Notes under the pieces: model-generated | Seen by the model: only the letters and a program-made list of their open reading frames with translations | Database searches by the model: none | Told to the model about the DNA's origin: nothing | DNA from: an uncultured Bacilli bacterium | Lineage (GTDB): Bacteria > Bacillota_I > Bacilli_A > RF39 > UBA660 | Direction of reading: 5' to 3' | Assembly: GCA_944350385.1 (NCBI GenBank) | Contig: CALVOV010000003.1 | Coordinates: forward strand, 1 to 64,000 | Length of the DNA stretch: 64,000 bases | Shown here: piece by piece, positions 39,382 to 49,976 of the stretch | Layout: each line of letters starts with the position of its first letter | Position numbering within the stretch: the first letter of the stretch is position 1 | Program-made: the position numbers and the translations under genes

Positions 39382-40782
39382 TTAATCAACTATCGTATAT
39401 GTCGTTCCTTCTTTTTTATCAAGCAATTTAACTTTCTTTTCTAATAATTCATCACGAATAGAATCAGCTAAGGCAAAATCTTTATTTTTTTTGGCTACAT
39501 CACGTATTTTTATTTTCTCTTCTATATACTTTTTAAATTCTTCATCTATACCAAAATCTTCAACACTATCTAAATTTAATGACAATACACAATCAAATGA
39601 CCTTATTAAACTTAATTTAGTAGAATCATCTAATTCTGAATCTTTTAATACATCATAAACTGAAGTAAGCATTTGAGCCGTATTTAAATCATTACTTAAT
39701 GCTTCTTTAAACTTATTATTATAATCATTAAATTGACTTTCGTTAACAATTCCATTATCTTCTAAATTTTGTACACGTTTTTTTAATTTTGTTAAAGCAT
39801 TTTTAGCAATATCTAAAGATTCATATGTAAATACAAGCGTATTACGATAATGACTACTTAAACAAAAATATCTATAGTCCAAAGGTCTATAACCTTTTGA
39901 TTCTAATAAGGACAAAGTTAAAAATTCTCCATTTGACTTGCTCATTTTCCCTGTTTTATCATTTAAATGTGCACCATGGCACCAAAAATTACACCATTCA
40001 TGACCTAAATATCCTTCGCTCTGAGCAATTTCATTAGTATGATGTGGAAAAATATTATCTACTCCACCACAATGAATATCAACAAAATCACCAAATTCTT
40101 TTATAGCAATACCTGAACATTCAATATGCCATCCGGGATATCCAACCCCCCAAGGAGAATCCCACTTCATAGCTTGGTTCTCAAATTTAGAAATAGTAAA
40201 CCATAATCCAAAATCAAAAGGACTTTTCTTTGCTTTATCATCTTCAACAGTTTCACGAACAGCTACTAATAAATCATCCGGATTTTTTCCAGATAAAGCA
40301 TAATAATCTTTTGCTTTACTTACATCAAAATAAACATTTCCATTAGAAATATAAGCATATCCTTTTTCTAATAATCTCTCTATAATTTTAATATAAATAT
40401 CTACATTAGCACTCGCTTTTTCGATTATAGAAGGAATAGCAATATTTAATTTTGACATATCATTTAGAAAAGCTTTAGTATAAAAATCTGCTATTTCATA
40501 AACTGTTTTACCTTCTCTCTTAGCTCCTTTTAACATTTTGTCTTCTCCAAAATCAGCATCACTAGTCATATGTCCAACATCTGTAATATTCATAACGCGT
40601 TTAACATCATAGCCTAAATATTCTAAACTTTTTTGAAGAACATCTTCAAAAATATAAGTTCTAAGATTACCAACGTGTGAAAAATTATATACAGTAGGAC
40701 CACAAGTATATAAATTAACTTTTCCTTCTATTTTTGGTTTAAATTCTTCTACTTTTTTACTCAAAGTATTGTATAATCTCAT
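39382..40782 (-). CDS. cysS: Cysteinyl-tRNA synthetase
   Basis: Class I synthetase, 466 residues. CGPTVYNFSHVGNLR carries the zinc Cys and the HIGH-type signature; KMSKSNG is the KMSKS loop; zinc ligands continue in WHIECSGIA and HHTNEIAQSE. Followed directly by mrnC and rlmB in the Bacillus order. Confidence 0.97.
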   Translation of the reverse strand: MRLYNTLSKKVEEFKPKIEGKVNLYTCGPTVYNFSHVGNLRTYIFEDVLQKSLEYLGYDVKRVMNITDVGHMTSDADFGEDKMLKGAKREGKTVYEIADFYTKAFLNDMSKLNIAIPSIIEKASANVDIYIKIIERLLEKGYAYISNGNVYFDVSKAKDYYALSGKNPDDLLVAVRETVEDDKAKKSPFDFGLWFTISKFENQAMKWDSPWGVGYPGWHIECSGIAIKEFGDFVDIHCGGVDNIFPHHTNEIAQSEGYLGHEWCNFWCHGAHLNDKTGKMSKSNGEFLTLSLLESKGYRPLDYRYFCLSSHYRNTLVFTYESLDIAKNALTKLKKRVQNLEDNGIVNESQFNDYNNKFKEALSNDLNTAQMLTSVYDVLKDSELDDSTKLSLIRSFDCVLSLNLDSVEDFGIDEEFKKYIEEKIKIRDVAKKNKDFALADSIRDELLEKKVKLLDKKEGTTYTIVD

Positions 40783-40833
40783 AAAATCACCTGATAAAAG
40801 TATACCATAATAATCAGAAAAGTAAAAGCAAAG

Positions 40834-40866
40834 AAAAAGAGTAAAGATTTTTTAATCTTCACTCTT
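40834..40866 (-). terminator. Intrinsic terminator of the YfcC-like gene
   Basis: AAGAGTGAAGATT...AATCTTTACTCTT with a short T-run on the minus strand. Confidence 0.75.
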
Positions 40867-40882
40867 AAAAATTAACTATTTT

Positions 40883-42568
40883 TTATAATAAAATCAATAT
40901 TGTGAATATAATTAATAAAACAACTAATAGTTCTATTAAAAATTTCCATATTGCTTTCATCCATTCCTTATAAGAAACTCCTAAATATGATAAAACACTC
41001 ATTAATACAACACTAGTTGGTGCAAAAATCATAGTAAAACCATACATAGCTTGATAAATAATCCAAATGATTGGATAAACATCAGTATTTGTTACCAAAC
41101 TAGTTAAATAAGGAATTGATGCTTGGAAAGTATATGCACTTTCAACATTAAGTAAACTAGATAAAAATGCAGTTATAGAAGAGGTAACTATATTTAAACT
41201 AGAACCTGTACCTAAAATAGCTTTATAAATAGTCAATTGAAATGGATGATATGTATTGATTATTAATATAGTATAAATTAATAATGTAATTGAAGCTGGA
41301 GCTAAAGCTTTTTTTGCACCACTTATAAATCCATCGATAACATCATTAAGTTTAATTCCATAGATGAAAACTAATAGGAATACTACAAATGCCATTGGGA
41401 ATATCATATCAGTTATTAACCAACCACCAAATGGATTATAATAGCCTAATAATTTAGCAAATAAATTAAACTTAAATATTTGAAATCCATTTACTATTTC
41501 TGCTGCATCTTCCATAGCAGTTATATTAAATACATCTGTCCATGGAATAAATGCTAATGTCATGACAATCAATAAAATAACAAAACCTAAAAGAATTGGC
41601 CATGATTTTGTCTTAGAAGAAACGGCTTTAGGAACTAAATATTCTTCTTTTTGATCAACATTCTTAGCAATTATTACTTCATCATCTAAAATAGCTGCTT
41701 TGTTATTAGATTTAGAAGTTGACTTTTTATTTGTTGACTTTGTCTTCTTCTTTGAAACATTTGAAGATTTAGCTGTAGATTTCTTAGTATCAGTAGATTT
41801 AGTAGTAGTAGTTTTTTTACTAGTTGACTTACTAGTTGATTTTGTAGTTTTAATAGGTTTTTCTATTTTTTCAACCTTTTCTACTATATTATCAGAATTT
41901 GATTCGGCATCTTTATTACCTACTACTTCATTAATAATAACTGCTTGTTTAGTAATAATATTTTTTCTTTTAATATATAAAATTGTATTTAATATTAAAA
42001 GGAATAAACAAGTAATAAGAATAGCAAACTTCAAAGGAACATTATCAGTAAGGTTGCCTCCTAAGTAAGAAGATAAAAGGCTAAGATTATTATAAGCAAA
42101 AGTTGAACCTATAATACCTACCATTGTAGATCCTACCAAAGTTAAAGCAACAACAATTTTATCATAACCCATTAAAAGAATAATAGAAGCTATTAATGGG
42201 AAAAATAAAATCAATCCTAAATTTAGCCCACAAATTGAAGTTAATACAGCAAATAAAATCATTACAATTGAAATAAAAACAATGCCATGTTTTTTAAAAC
42301 AATTTGCCATATTATCTAACATATTGCGATATGCAGGAATTTTATATAAAATTCCATAAAATCCACCAACAACAATCATATAAAATGAAATATATCCAAA
42401 ATATGAAATTGCAGTTAATGGATAATTAAATAGATCAAATAGACCCATTTGAATTCTTCCTTGATCAGTAAACTCACTTGAAAAAGTAGCAGCTGGTAAT
42501 ATCCAAGTAAGTAAAACACATATAAGTATTGTACCAAGGACGATCTTAATTGTATTATGTTTTTTCAT
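40883..42568 (-). CDS. YfcC-like multi-spanning carrier with a Lys/Ser/Thr-rich insert
   Basis: 561-residue membrane protein with about 12 hydrophobic segments. The N-terminus (IKIVLGTILICVLLTWILPAATF) matches the YfcC/DcuC-type carrier superfamily, which moves amino acids or dicarboxylates; the substrate here is unknown. Between the two membrane halves (about residues 205-320) lies a hydrophilic loop dominated by K, S and T (for example TSKSTSKKTTTTKST). Such a repeat is not normal for the family and resembles the tails of DNA- or wall-binding proteins. It has its own promoter and terminator, inserted between lysS and cysS. Confidence 0.75.
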   Translation of the reverse strand: MKKHNTIKIVLGTILICVLLTWILPAATFSSEFTDQGRIQMGLFDLFNYPLTAISYFGYISFYMIVVGGFYGILYKIPAYRNMLDNMANCFKKHGIVFISIVMILFAVLTSICGLNLGLILFFPLIASIILLMGYDKIVVALTLVGSTMVGIIGSTFAYNNLSLLSSYLGGNLTDNVPLKFAILITCLFLLILNTILYIKRKNIITKQAVIINEVVGNKDAESNSDNIVEKVEKIEKPIKTTKSTSKSTSKKTTTTKSTDTKKSTAKSSNVSKKKTKSTNKKSTSKSNNKAAILDDEVIIAKNVDQKEEYLVPKAVSSKTKSWPILLGFVILLIVMTLAFIPWTDVFNITAMEDAAEIVNGFQIFKFNLFAKLLGYYNPFGGWLITDMIFPMAFVVFLLVFIYGIKLNDVIDGFISGAKKALAPASITLLIYTILIINTYHPFQLTIYKAILGTGSSLNIVTSSITAFLSSLLNVESAYTFQASIPYLTSLVTNTDVYPIIWIIYQAMYGFTMIFAPTSVVLMSVLSYLGVSYKEWMKAIWKFLIELLVVLLIIFTILILL

Positions 42569-42586
42569 AATTAACCTCCCACTTTA

Positions 42587-42615
42587 ATTATAGCTATATA
42601 AATTTTAATTTACAA
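42587..42615 (-). promoter_or_regulatory. Promoter of the YfcC-like gene
   Basis: TTGTAA (42610-42615), 17-base spacer, TATAAT (42587-42592); ribosome site GGGAGG follows. Confidence 0.65.
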
Positions 42616-42647
42616 GTATTACCAACGATTTTATGTGAAATTTCAAT

Positions 42648-42674
42648 GAAAAAAAGACCTTTTATTAGTCTTTT
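42648..42674 (-). terminator. Intrinsic terminator of lysS
   Basis: AAAAGAC-TAATAAAAG-GTCTTTT with T-run; lysS TAA is at the loop. Confidence 0.8.
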
Positions 42675-44140
42675 TCATCTTCATTTAGTGGTCTCATTAG
42701 TGGGAACAAAATTACATCTTTAATATTTGCTGAGTTAGTTAATAATTGAACAACACGATCAATACCCATTCCCCAACCACTTATAGGAGGCATACCACAT
42801 TCCATAGCAGAAATGTAGTCATAATCCATAGGCATTGCTTCTTCATCACCGCCAGCTTTTAATCTTGCTTGTTCGATTAATCTTTTTTCTTGCTCTTGTG
42901 GATCTACAAGTTCAGAATAAGCATTAATAATTTCAGCACCATTTATTACTAATTGAAATCTATCAGTTATTTGTGGATTATCATCATTAGCACGAGCTAA
43001 AGGACTTAATTCAATTGGATGCTCTGTTAAGAAAATTGGATTAACAATATGAACACGAGCAACTTTTTTATATAATTGATCTACTAGATTTCCATAACCT
43101 AAATTTTCTAAAGGAACATCAGAGTCAATTTCGATTTTATCTTCTCTAATTTTGTTCAACAATTTCTCTTTAGTGTCATATATATGTAGATCTATATCAC
43201 AATATCTTAAAAGTAAATCTCTAAAACTAACTGCTTCCCATTCACCGCTTAAATCAACCTCTTTATCACCAACAGTAATAACGAGTGTACCAAACAACTT
43301 CTCAATGACAGTTTGTAACATTTCTCTTAAAAATTTCATATTGTCCTTATAATTATAATAAGCACAATAACCTTCCATCATAGTAAAGTCCTGTAAATGA
43401 GTAGCATCAATACCTTCATTTCTAAAACATCTAGCAATTTCAAATACTTTTGTAAATCCACCAACAATTGCCCTTTTTAAATATGTTTCTGGGGCTATTC
43501 TTAAATATAAATCAATATCTAAAGCATTATGGTGAGTAATAAAAGGTTTAGCTAGAGCACCACTTGCTTTATTATTTAAAATAGGAGTTTCTATTTCTAT
43601 ATATCCCTTTTGATCTAAATAATTTCTAATTTCTCTAATAAATTTACTTCTAAATAAAAATTTCTTTTTACTCTCATCATTCATTATCAAATCTAAATAT
43701 CTCTCGCGATATATTTTTTCTATATCTTCAACACCATGAAATTTTTCTGGTAATGGTTTTAATGCTTTTCCTAAAAATTCAATTTTACTAGCTCTTATTG
43801 TTTTTTCACCAGTTTGTGTAGTGAAAACTTCTCCTTCGACACCAATAAAATCTCCTATATCATAATTAGCTTTAAATTCTTGATATTTATCTTCTCCAAC
43901 CATATCTAATTTAACAGAAATTTGAATTTTTCCCTTAATATCTCCTATAGTCAAAAAACTCATCTTTCCCATTTTTCTCATTAGTATAATTCTTCCTGCT
44001 ACACGTACTCCAGTAACACCATCTTCTAGATTACGAGCATCACAAATTTCATAATTTGTTTCATATTTTTCAGGATAAGGATTTTTAATATTTTTTAACT
44101 TTTCCCTTCTAACTAATTCTTGTTCAGATAATTCTCTCAT
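42665..44140 (-). CDS. lysS: Lysyl-tRNA synthetase, class II
   Basis: 491 residues from MRELSEQELVRREK; start fixed by AAAGGAGGAAA. N-terminal OB-fold anticodon domain (VAGRIILMRKMGKMSFLTI), class II motif 2 (FEIARCFRNEGIDATHLQDFTMMEGY) and motif 3 (GWGMGIDRVVQLL). Context dusB-RDD-lysS is a variant of the Bacillus dusB-lysS order. Confidence 0.97.
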   Translation of the reverse strand: MRELSEQELVRREKLKNIKNPYPEKYETNYEICDARNLEDGVTGVRVAGRIILMRKMGKMSFLTIGDIKGKIQISVKLDMVGEDKYQEFKANYDIGDFIGVEGEVFTTQTGEKTIRASKIEFLGKALKPLPEKFHGVEDIEKIYRERYLDLIMNDESKKKFLFRSKFIREIRNYLDQKGYIEIETPILNNKASGALAKPFITHHNALDIDLYLRIAPETYLKRAIVGGFTKVFEIARCFRNEGIDATHLQDFTMMEGYCAYYNYKDNMKFLREMLQTVIEKLFGTLVITVGDKEVDLSGEWEAVSFRDLLLRYCDIDLHIYDTKEKLLNKIREDKIEIDSDVPLENLGYGNLVDQLYKKVARVHIVNPIFLTEHPIELSPLARANDDNPQITDRFQLVINGAEIINAYSELVDPQEQEKRLIEQARLKAGGDEEAMPMDYDYISAMECGMPPISGWGMGIDRVVQLLTNSANIKDVILFPLMRPLNEDEKD

Positions 44141-44153
44141 TTTATTTCCTCCT

Positions 44154-44762
44154 TTAAACATTAATAACCTTTGTCTTAACTATATAATCATGTAAACCTT
44201 TTCTTTCTTTAGTAAACATAATCATAAAAGCACTTATAACAATAAACATATAAATAATAAATTCAAAACTACCTTCAATTACCATATAACTCATTGAATC
44301 ACTTGCTAATGATACAACAAGTACATGTATTAGCCCAAGAAGAATTGAGTCAACTAACAAACTTCGCATTAATACTTGGTTCATAGATAAGTTACCATTT
44401 TGTGAAACTAGTTTTATCTTCATAATTTTTTTACCAATAGTTTGACCATTACGATAATATTGATATACTATAAAATACAAAATTTCTATCAAAATCAATA
44501 TCAACATCTGTATTCCTTGATATTTAGCTGATTGATAAGTCAAAGATGCAGCTTCCGAAACATATGTTTTTATATCTATCTCTTGATTAGTATATTTTTG
44601 AATTACTTCCTCCATTTGAACATCAATTTTATTAATATTCTCGATTTTATCTATCATAAAAGGTGCTGATATTATAGAAGCAACAAATATAACAATAAAC
44701 ATATCTATAATGAAAGCTAAAAACCTAGATAAAAATCTCGCGTTTTCATTACCTTTCTTCAT
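44154..44762 (-). CDS. RDD-family membrane protein
   Basis: 202 residues with the RDD pattern: Arg in ARFLSRFLAFIID, Asp in the first helix, and YRNGQTIGKKIMKIKLV before helix three. About four membrane segments. Function unknown; some relatives affect ion or osmotic balance. It overlaps dusB by 14 bases and uses AAGGAGGAG inside that gene as ribosome site. Confidence 0.85.
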   Translation of the reverse strand: MKKGNENARFLSRFLAFIIDMFIVIFVASIISAPFMIDKIENINKIDVQMEEVIQKYTNQEIDIKTYVSEAASLTYQSAKYQGIQMLILILIEILYFIVYQYYRNGQTIGKKIMKIKLVSQNGNLSMNQVLMRSLLVDSILLGLIHVLVVSLASDSMSYMVIEGSFEFIIYMFIVISAFMIMFTKERKGLHDYIVKTKVINV

Positions 44763-45732
44763 AAAACTCCTCCTTAAATTTTTCTAATAAACTTACTATT
44801 TCAACAATAGATGAACATTTAAATATATTATTGCGAAGTTCGCTCGCTCCTTTTATTCCTTTAAAATACCATGAAATATGATTTCTTATTTCTAAGCAAG
44901 CAAGTTTTTCATTTTTTAATTCCTTCAAATAAGTTAAATGTTTTAAACATACATCTACCCTTTCGTTTAAAGAAACAGAAAATATAGGCTTATTCTCCAA
45001 ATAATTGATTGTATCTCTTATCAGCCAAGGGTTTCCTAAAACACCTCTTCCAATCATTACAGCATCACATCCAGTTAAATCTAACATTTTTTTAGCATCT
45101 GCTGGAGTTTTAATATCACCATTACCTATAACAGGAATTTTAACATTTTCTTTTACTAGCTTAATTATATTCCAATCCGCTTTTCCACTATATCCTTGAC
45201 TTCTAGTACGTGGATGAATACATATTGCACTTGCCCCTGCTTTTTCAATTGTTTTAGCAACCTCTACTGCATTAATACTACTATTATCCCATCCACTACG
45301 TATTTTTACAGTTATTGGAATTGGAACAGCTTCAACAACGGCCTTTACAATACTGTAAATTTTGTCAGGCGATTTTAATAATGCTGAGCCTGCTTGAGCG
45401 CGAACAGCAACTTTAGGAACCGGACATCCCATATTAATGTCAATAATATCAGGATGCATATTTTCATAAATATATTTAGCTGCAGTTACAAAAGAATCAA
45501 CATCACTACCGAAAATTTGCTGAGTAATAGGTCTTTCTTCTTCTGTCATATAAAGCATATCGATTGTTTTTTTATTATTATAAGAAATAGCTTTATCGCT
45601 TACCATTTCAGCATATAATAACCCACATCCCATCTCTTTACAAATTCTTCGATAGGCAGAATTACAAATGCCAGCCATAGGAGCCAAAACAACTTGATTA
45701 GCTATTTTGACATTTCCAATTTTCCACTGCAT
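44749..45732 (-). CDS. dusB: tRNA-dihydrouridine synthase, DusB type
   Basis: Flavin enzyme reducing uridines in tRNA. 327 residues: TIM barrel with VVLAPMAGICNSAYR, DINMGCPVPKVAVRAQAGSAL (catalytic Cys in NMGCP), KIRSGWD, CIHPRTR and IGNGDIKTPADAKK. Located upstream of lysS as in Bacillus. Start ATG 45732, 8 bases after the mscL stop, weak ribosome site. Confidence 0.95.
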   Translation of the reverse strand: MQWKIGNVKIANQVVLAPMAGICNSAYRRICKEMGCGLLYAEMVSDKAISYNNKKTIDMLYMTEEERPITQQIFGSDVDSFVTAAKYIYENMHPDIIDINMGCPVPKVAVRAQAGSALLKSPDKIYSIVKAVVEAVPIPITVKIRSGWDNSSINAVEVAKTIEKAGASAICIHPRTRSQGYSGKADWNIIKLVKENVKIPVIGNGDIKTPADAKKMLDLTGCDAVMIGRGVLGNPWLIRDTINYLENKPIFSVSLNERVDVCLKHLTYLKELKNEKLACLEIRNHISWYFKGIKGASELRNNIFKCSSIVEIVSLLEKFKEEFYEER

Positions 45733-45740
45733 ATTATCAA

Positions 45741-46178
45741 TTATTTTGTTGTTTTTTTAAGCAAATCTCGTATTTCTTCTAATAATAATATCTCTTCGCT
45801 TTTTTTTGACTTATTTTCTTCTTTTTTCTTTCCTACTTCAAAAATTTTATTGGCAAATTTTAATAAGATAAAAAGAACAAAAGCCATTATGACAAAATTA
45901 ATAACAGAAGTTATAAAATCACCATACATAATTTTTTGGCCACCATATATTTTTATAGAACCACCAATATCAGCACCACCAATTCCATTAATTAAAGGAT
46001 TGATGAAATCTTCAGTTAAAGAGGTAACCAAATTAGAAAAAGATCCACCTATAATAACACCGATGGCCATATCCATTACATTACCACGCATGATGAAAGA
46101 CTTAAATTCTGTAATGAAACTAGCACTTTTATTTTTTAATTTTTGCAAATTTTCATTATCTACTACTTTATTAGTCAA
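45741..46178 (-). CDS. mscL: Large-conductance mechanosensitive channel
   Basis: Pentameric emergency valve for osmotic downshock. About 145 residues: a ~25-residue N-terminal extension, SFIMRGNVMDMAIGVIIGGSF (TM1 with pore glycines), periplasmic loop, TM2 (ITSVINFVIMAFVLFILLKF) and a charged C-terminal helix. I favour a TTG start at 46178, six bases after GAGGTG; a GTG at 46187 would overlap that site. Confidence 0.92.
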   Translation of the reverse strand: MTNKVVDNENLQKLKNKSASFITEFKSFIMRGNVMDMAIGVIIGGSFSNLVTSLTEDFINPLINGIGGADIGGSIKIYGGQKIMYGDFITSVINFVIMAFVLFILLKFANKIFEVGKKKEENKSKKSEEILLLEEIRDLLKKTTK

Positions 46179-46227
46179 ACCATACACCTCACTGCTTATA
46201 TTATAATATTTTTTTGTATATTTGCAA

Positions 46228-46268
46228 GAAAAAAGAATTAAACTATTTGTCTAATTCATTTAATTCTT
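46228..46268 (-). terminator. Intrinsic terminator of ftsH
   Basis: GAATTAAA...TTTAATTC followed by TTTTTT on the minus strand. The ftsH stop TAG is in the loop. Confidence 0.8.
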
Positions 46269-48222
46269 TTAATAATTCACTCTTTGACATTTTTGAATAA
46301 TTCTTAACTTCTTTTTTCTTAGCAATTTCACGTAACTTTGTAATAGACATAGCCTCATAGTTATCATCGTTTTCTTCTGGCATTTTACCATGTTCAACTA
46401 AATAATCAATTTGCTCTTTTGTTAAAGTTTCATACTCTAATAAAGATTCAGCAATTAACTGTAACAAATCTCTATTCTTTTTAATTATGTCAGTTGCTTT
46501 TTTATGACAGTCATTAATGATTTTTCTCATTTCCATATCTATTTCATTAGCAACTTCATTAGAAAAGTTATGAGATTTATTATAATCTCTTCCTAAGAAT
46601 ACACTACCTGTTTGTTGTTCAAATTGCAAAGGACCTAAATCACTCATACCATATTCAGTAACCATTGAACGAGCTATTTTGGTTGCTTTTTCAAAGTCAT
46701 TATGTGCACCAGTTGTAATTTCACCAAAAACTATTTCCTCAGCACTTCTACCACCTAATAAACCAGTAATTTCTTCTAATAAGTCTGTTTTTGTAGAACA
46801 CATTTTTTCTTCGCTAGGAACCATCATATTATAGCCACCAGCAGATCCTCTTGGAATAATAGTAACTTTTTGTACGTCACTAGCATTAGCTAATTTTAAA
46901 CCAATCACAGCATGACCTGCTTCATGATAAGCTACTAACTTCCTATCATTCTCACTATATTTGTGAGATAACTTAGCAGGTCCCATTAGAACCCTATCCG
47001 TAGCTTCATCAATCTCACTCATTGTAATTACATCTTTATCTCTTCTTACAGCAAGTAATGCAGCTTCATTAAGTAAATTTTCAAGATCAGCACCACTAAA
47101 TCCAGGTGTCCTTTTGGCAAGATTACTTAATGTTATGCCATCAGCAAGTTTTTTATTTCTAGCATGAACAGCCAATATTTCTTCTCTACCTTTTACATCT
47201 GGTAAATTAACTGTAACCTGTCTATCGAATCTACCTGGTCTTAACAAAGCAGGATCCAAAACATCTGGTCTATTTGTTGCTGCAATTATTATAATTCCTT
47301 CATTTGCACCAAATCCATCCATCTCAGTAAGCAACTGATTTAATGTTTGCTCTCTTTCATCATGTCCTCCACCTAAACCAGTACCTCTTTGACGACCTAC
47401 AGCATCTATTTCATCAATAAATATTAAACACGGTGCATTTCTTTTTGCTTGTTGAAACATATCTCTAACACGACTAGCACCAACACCTACAAATAATTCT
47501 ACAAAATCAGAACCACTTATAAAATAAAATGGTACATCAGCTTCACCAGCAACAGCTTTAGCTAATAAAGTTTTACCTGTTCCTGGAGGACCAAATAATA
47601 AAACTCCTTTAGGAATACGAGCTCCTAACTTTTGAAATTTTTTAGGGTTTTTTAAGAAATCTATTAATTCTTTTAGTTCTTCTTTTTCCTCTTTTAGTCC
47701 TGCCACATCATTAAATGTAACTTTATTAGTATCAGGATTTAATTTTGCACGACTCTTTCCAAAGTCTAATGAGCTTTTACTACCAGACATCTGTCTGCTA
47801 AATAATACAAATCCCAAAATTATCATAATAACAAATGGTAAAACATTCATTACAATCAATAAAAATGTTGAAGAACTAGGATCAGCATTTACATTTATTT
47901 TAAAACTATTTTTGTCTTCAGCTTCAACTATCTTTTTCATAACTTGTTCACTTAAAGGTAATCTAGCAAAAAATGATTCATTCTCATCATAACCCTTTAA
48001 TGAACCTCTAACTTCATATGTATAAGCTGAACTTCGAGTAACAATTTCTAATTCAGTAATATTATTATTATCCAATTCATTAACAAATTCATCATAAGTT
48101 AAAACATTTACACTACTATTTAAAACATTAACAAAATAGAATATCGATATAATGATTAATGTAATAAACAAATATGGGAGTAAACCTTTTTTTACAGTCT
48201 TTTTATCTATATTATTATTCAC
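46243..48222 (-). CDS. ftsH: Membrane ATP-dependent metalloprotease FtsH
   Basis: 659 residues: two N-terminal membrane helices (about 14-33 and 118-138) around an outer domain, AAA domain with [11 protein letters not shown] and [16 protein letters not shown] block [18 protein letters not shown], and zinc protease motif HEAGH. Start GTG 48222, seven bases after AAGGAGG. Follows tilS by 12 bases; hpt, usually between them, is absent. Confidence 0.97.
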   Translation of the reverse strand: MNNNIDKKTVKKGLLPYLFITLIIISIFYFVNVLNSSVNVLTYDEFVNELDNNNITELEIVTRSSAYTYEVRGSLKGYDENESFFARLPLSEQVMKKIVEAEDKNSFKINVNADPSSSTFLLIVMNVLPFVIMIILGFVLFSRQMSGSKSSLDFGKSRAKLNPDTNKVTFNDVAGLKEEKEELKELIDFLKNPKKFQKLGARIPKGVLLFGPPGTGKTLLAKAVAGEADVPFYFISGSDFVELFVGVGASRVRDMFQQAKRNAPCLIFIDEIDAVGRQRGTGLGGGHDEREQTLNQLLTEMDGFGANEGIIIIAATNRPDVLDPALLRPGRFDRQVTVNLPDVKGREEILAVHARNKKLADGITLSNLAKRTPGFSGADLENLLNEAALLAVRRDKDVITMSEIDEATDRVLMGPAKLSHKYSENDRKLVAYHEAGHAVIGLKLANASDVQKVTIIPRGSAGGYNMMVPSEEKMCSTKTDLLEEITGLLGGRSAEEIVFGEITTGAHNDFEKATKIARSMVTEYGMSDLGPLQFEQQTGSVFLGRDYNKSHNFSNEVANEIDMEMRKIINDCHKKATDIIKKNRDLLQLIAESLLEYETLTKEQIDYLVEHGKMPEENDDNYEAMSITKLREIAKKKEVKNYSKMSKSELLKELNELDK

Positions 48223-48234
48223 TAAAATTCCTCC

Positions 48235-49548
48235 TTAACTGTATTTCAATATTATATCATAATAATCATCTTTATTTTTGTCAAATATTGATTTTTTTAT
48301 TCCGGGTATCCAAACTATTTTTCCACTAGAGTCTGAAACTATAGGCCAACTATCTCTATTATTTAAAGGTATTTTACTATCTATAAATATATCTTTTACT
48401 TTTTTTTGCTTATTCATACCTTTAACTAGAATTTTATCTCCAACTTTTCTAGTACGGACTATAAGAGGTAAAGTAACTTCATTACTAGAGAGTCTACAAA
48501 TTGAATTACTATTACCAAAAACTTCATCGACTTTCTTTATAGAATGATTATTTGGCAAATATGCATAATTATCAAATTCTATCTCATAACTACTTATTAA
48601 GTCAGTAGATTTTTTTATTTCTAGAATATTATAACTTTTAACAGCAATAACATTATTTGGTAAATTAATTAAACTATTTGCTTTTTTACTATTTATTAAA
48701 TTTAAAATTAAATCAATATGACGATCATTTATTAAAATTAAATCATCATTATAAAAATCACTTAATAGAGTATATAACACTTCTTTTTGTAAAAAACAAT
48801 CTTCTTTAATAAATTGATCTATCAATATTTTTCCATTTAATATAGTTCTATCGATAACCTTTTCTTTTTCTTTATCTAAATATCTATTAACTTCATTTAA
48901 AGTAGAACTATATTTCAAAAATTTTAAATGCACATTTTTATCTTCTTTTTTCAAAAATGGTAACACGTACTTTCTATACCTATTTCTAGTATATTTATCT
49001 TTTTCATTTGAATCATCTATATAATATTTAATATTATTTTCTTGATCATATTGTTTTAATTCTTCTTTAGTAAAATAGATTAATGGTCTAACAATTTTAT
49101 AACCATCTTTTTCTACTACCTCTTTAAAACCACTATACCCTCTAATATTTGAACCCCTTACAATACGCATTAAAACAGTCTCAATTAAATCATCACCATG
49201 ATGTGCAGTCATCACGTATTGAGCATTATATTTATGAGCTAAATCATCAAAAAACTTATATCTAATATTATGTGCCTCGTTATGAAAATTATCATCACCA
49301 TATGATTCTATAAGCATAGTTTCAAAAGCTATATCATTTTTTCTACAATAGTCCTTCATATATTCTGCTTCTTCATAACTTTGCTTTCTCAAATTATGGT
49401 TAACATGAGCTACTACTAAAGATAACTGATATTTCTCTCTAATCTTTAACAACATATCAATCAAAGCCATTGAATCTGGACCTGTCGAACATCCTACAAC
49501 GATTACATCATTTTTATTAAATTTAAAATAGTTATCAATTCTAATCAT
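48235..49548 (-). CDS. tilS: tRNA(Ile)-lysidine synthase
   Basis: Converts C34 to lysidine in tRNA-Ile(CAU). 437 residues: N-type ATP pyrophosphatase domain with VVGCSTGPDSMAL (the family SGGxDS appears as STGPDS), HVNHNLRKQS, and the C-terminal domain VRTRKVGDKI. The single-residue change in the PP-loop is conservative and I do not read it as inactivating. GGAGGT precedes the ATG. Confidence 0.95.
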   Translation of the reverse strand: MIRIDNYFKFNKNDVIVVGCSTGPDSMALIDMLLKIREKYQLSLVVAHVNHNLRKQSYEEAEYMKDYCRKNDIAFETMLIESYGDDNFHNEAHNIRYKFFDDLAHKYNAQYVMTAHHGDDLIETVLMRIVRGSNIRGYSGFKEVVEKDGYKIVRPLIYFTKEELKQYDQENNIKYYIDDSNEKDKYTRNRYRKYVLPFLKKEDKNVHLKFLKYSSTLNEVNRYLDKEKEKVIDRTILNGKILIDQFIKEDCFLQKEVLYTLLSDFYNDDLILINDRHIDLILNLINSKKANSLINLPNNVIAVKSYNILEIKKSTDLISSYEIEFDNYAYLPNNHSIKKVDEVFGNSNSICRLSSNEVTLPLIVRTRKVGDKILVKGMNKQKKVKDIFIDSKIPLNNRDSWPIVSDSSGKIVWIPGIKKSIFDKNKDDYYDIILKYS

Positions 49549-49605
49549 AATACCTCCATGTCATGACTAGTATATCATATATATAAAGAAAAAAAAGATG
49601 AAATT

Positions 49606-49908
49606 TTATTCATCTTCTGGTATTTTTATGATAAATTCTCCCTCTTTTGAATATAAATATTTTTCTCTAGCATATCTGGCTATATATTCAGAATCTTGTA
49701 ATTTTTTAGCATCCAGTTCTAATTCTTTTTGTTTTTCTTTTAATGACACTAATTCTTCAGCCAATTTTTCCTTTTCTTGATATTTTTCAAAAATAGTAAT
49801 CCAATACTTTCCCATAGTAAATGATAAAGTACATATAATAATAATTGAAGATAAACCAAAAATTAGCATTCTTCTATGCAACTTTTTTTGATTTTGTTTC
49901 TTAAGCAC
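49606..49908 (-). CDS. divIC: Septum formation initiator DivIC/FtsB-like
   Basis: 100 residues: basic N-terminus, one membrane helix (about 14-33), a coiled coil (KEKLAEELVSLKEKQKELELDAKKL) and the family end YARYKYLY-like IARYAREKYLYSKEGE. Recruited to the division septum. GTG start at 49908 with GGTGAT upstream. Sits after yabQ as in Bacillus. Confidence 0.93.
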   Translation of the reverse strand: MLKKQNQKKLHRRMLIFGLSSIIIICTLSFTMGKYWITIFEKYQEKEKLAEELVSLKEKQKELELDAKKLQDSEYIARYAREKYLYSKEGEFIIKIPEDE

Positions 49909-49976
49909 TTTTAATCACCTACCATATCAACATTATTATATAATATCTAAAAATGAAATTCAATAACCACAAAAAA

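Noticed and set aside
41700-42068. Plus-strand 122-codon frame rich in Val/Leu/Phe
   Set aside because: It is the complement of the low-complexity Lys/Ser/Thr insert of the carrier, a composition artefact.
48235-49548. TilS as defective because SGGxDS reads STGPDS
   Set aside because: All other PP-loop residues and the HVNHNLR block are intact, and the enzyme is essential for AUA decoding.
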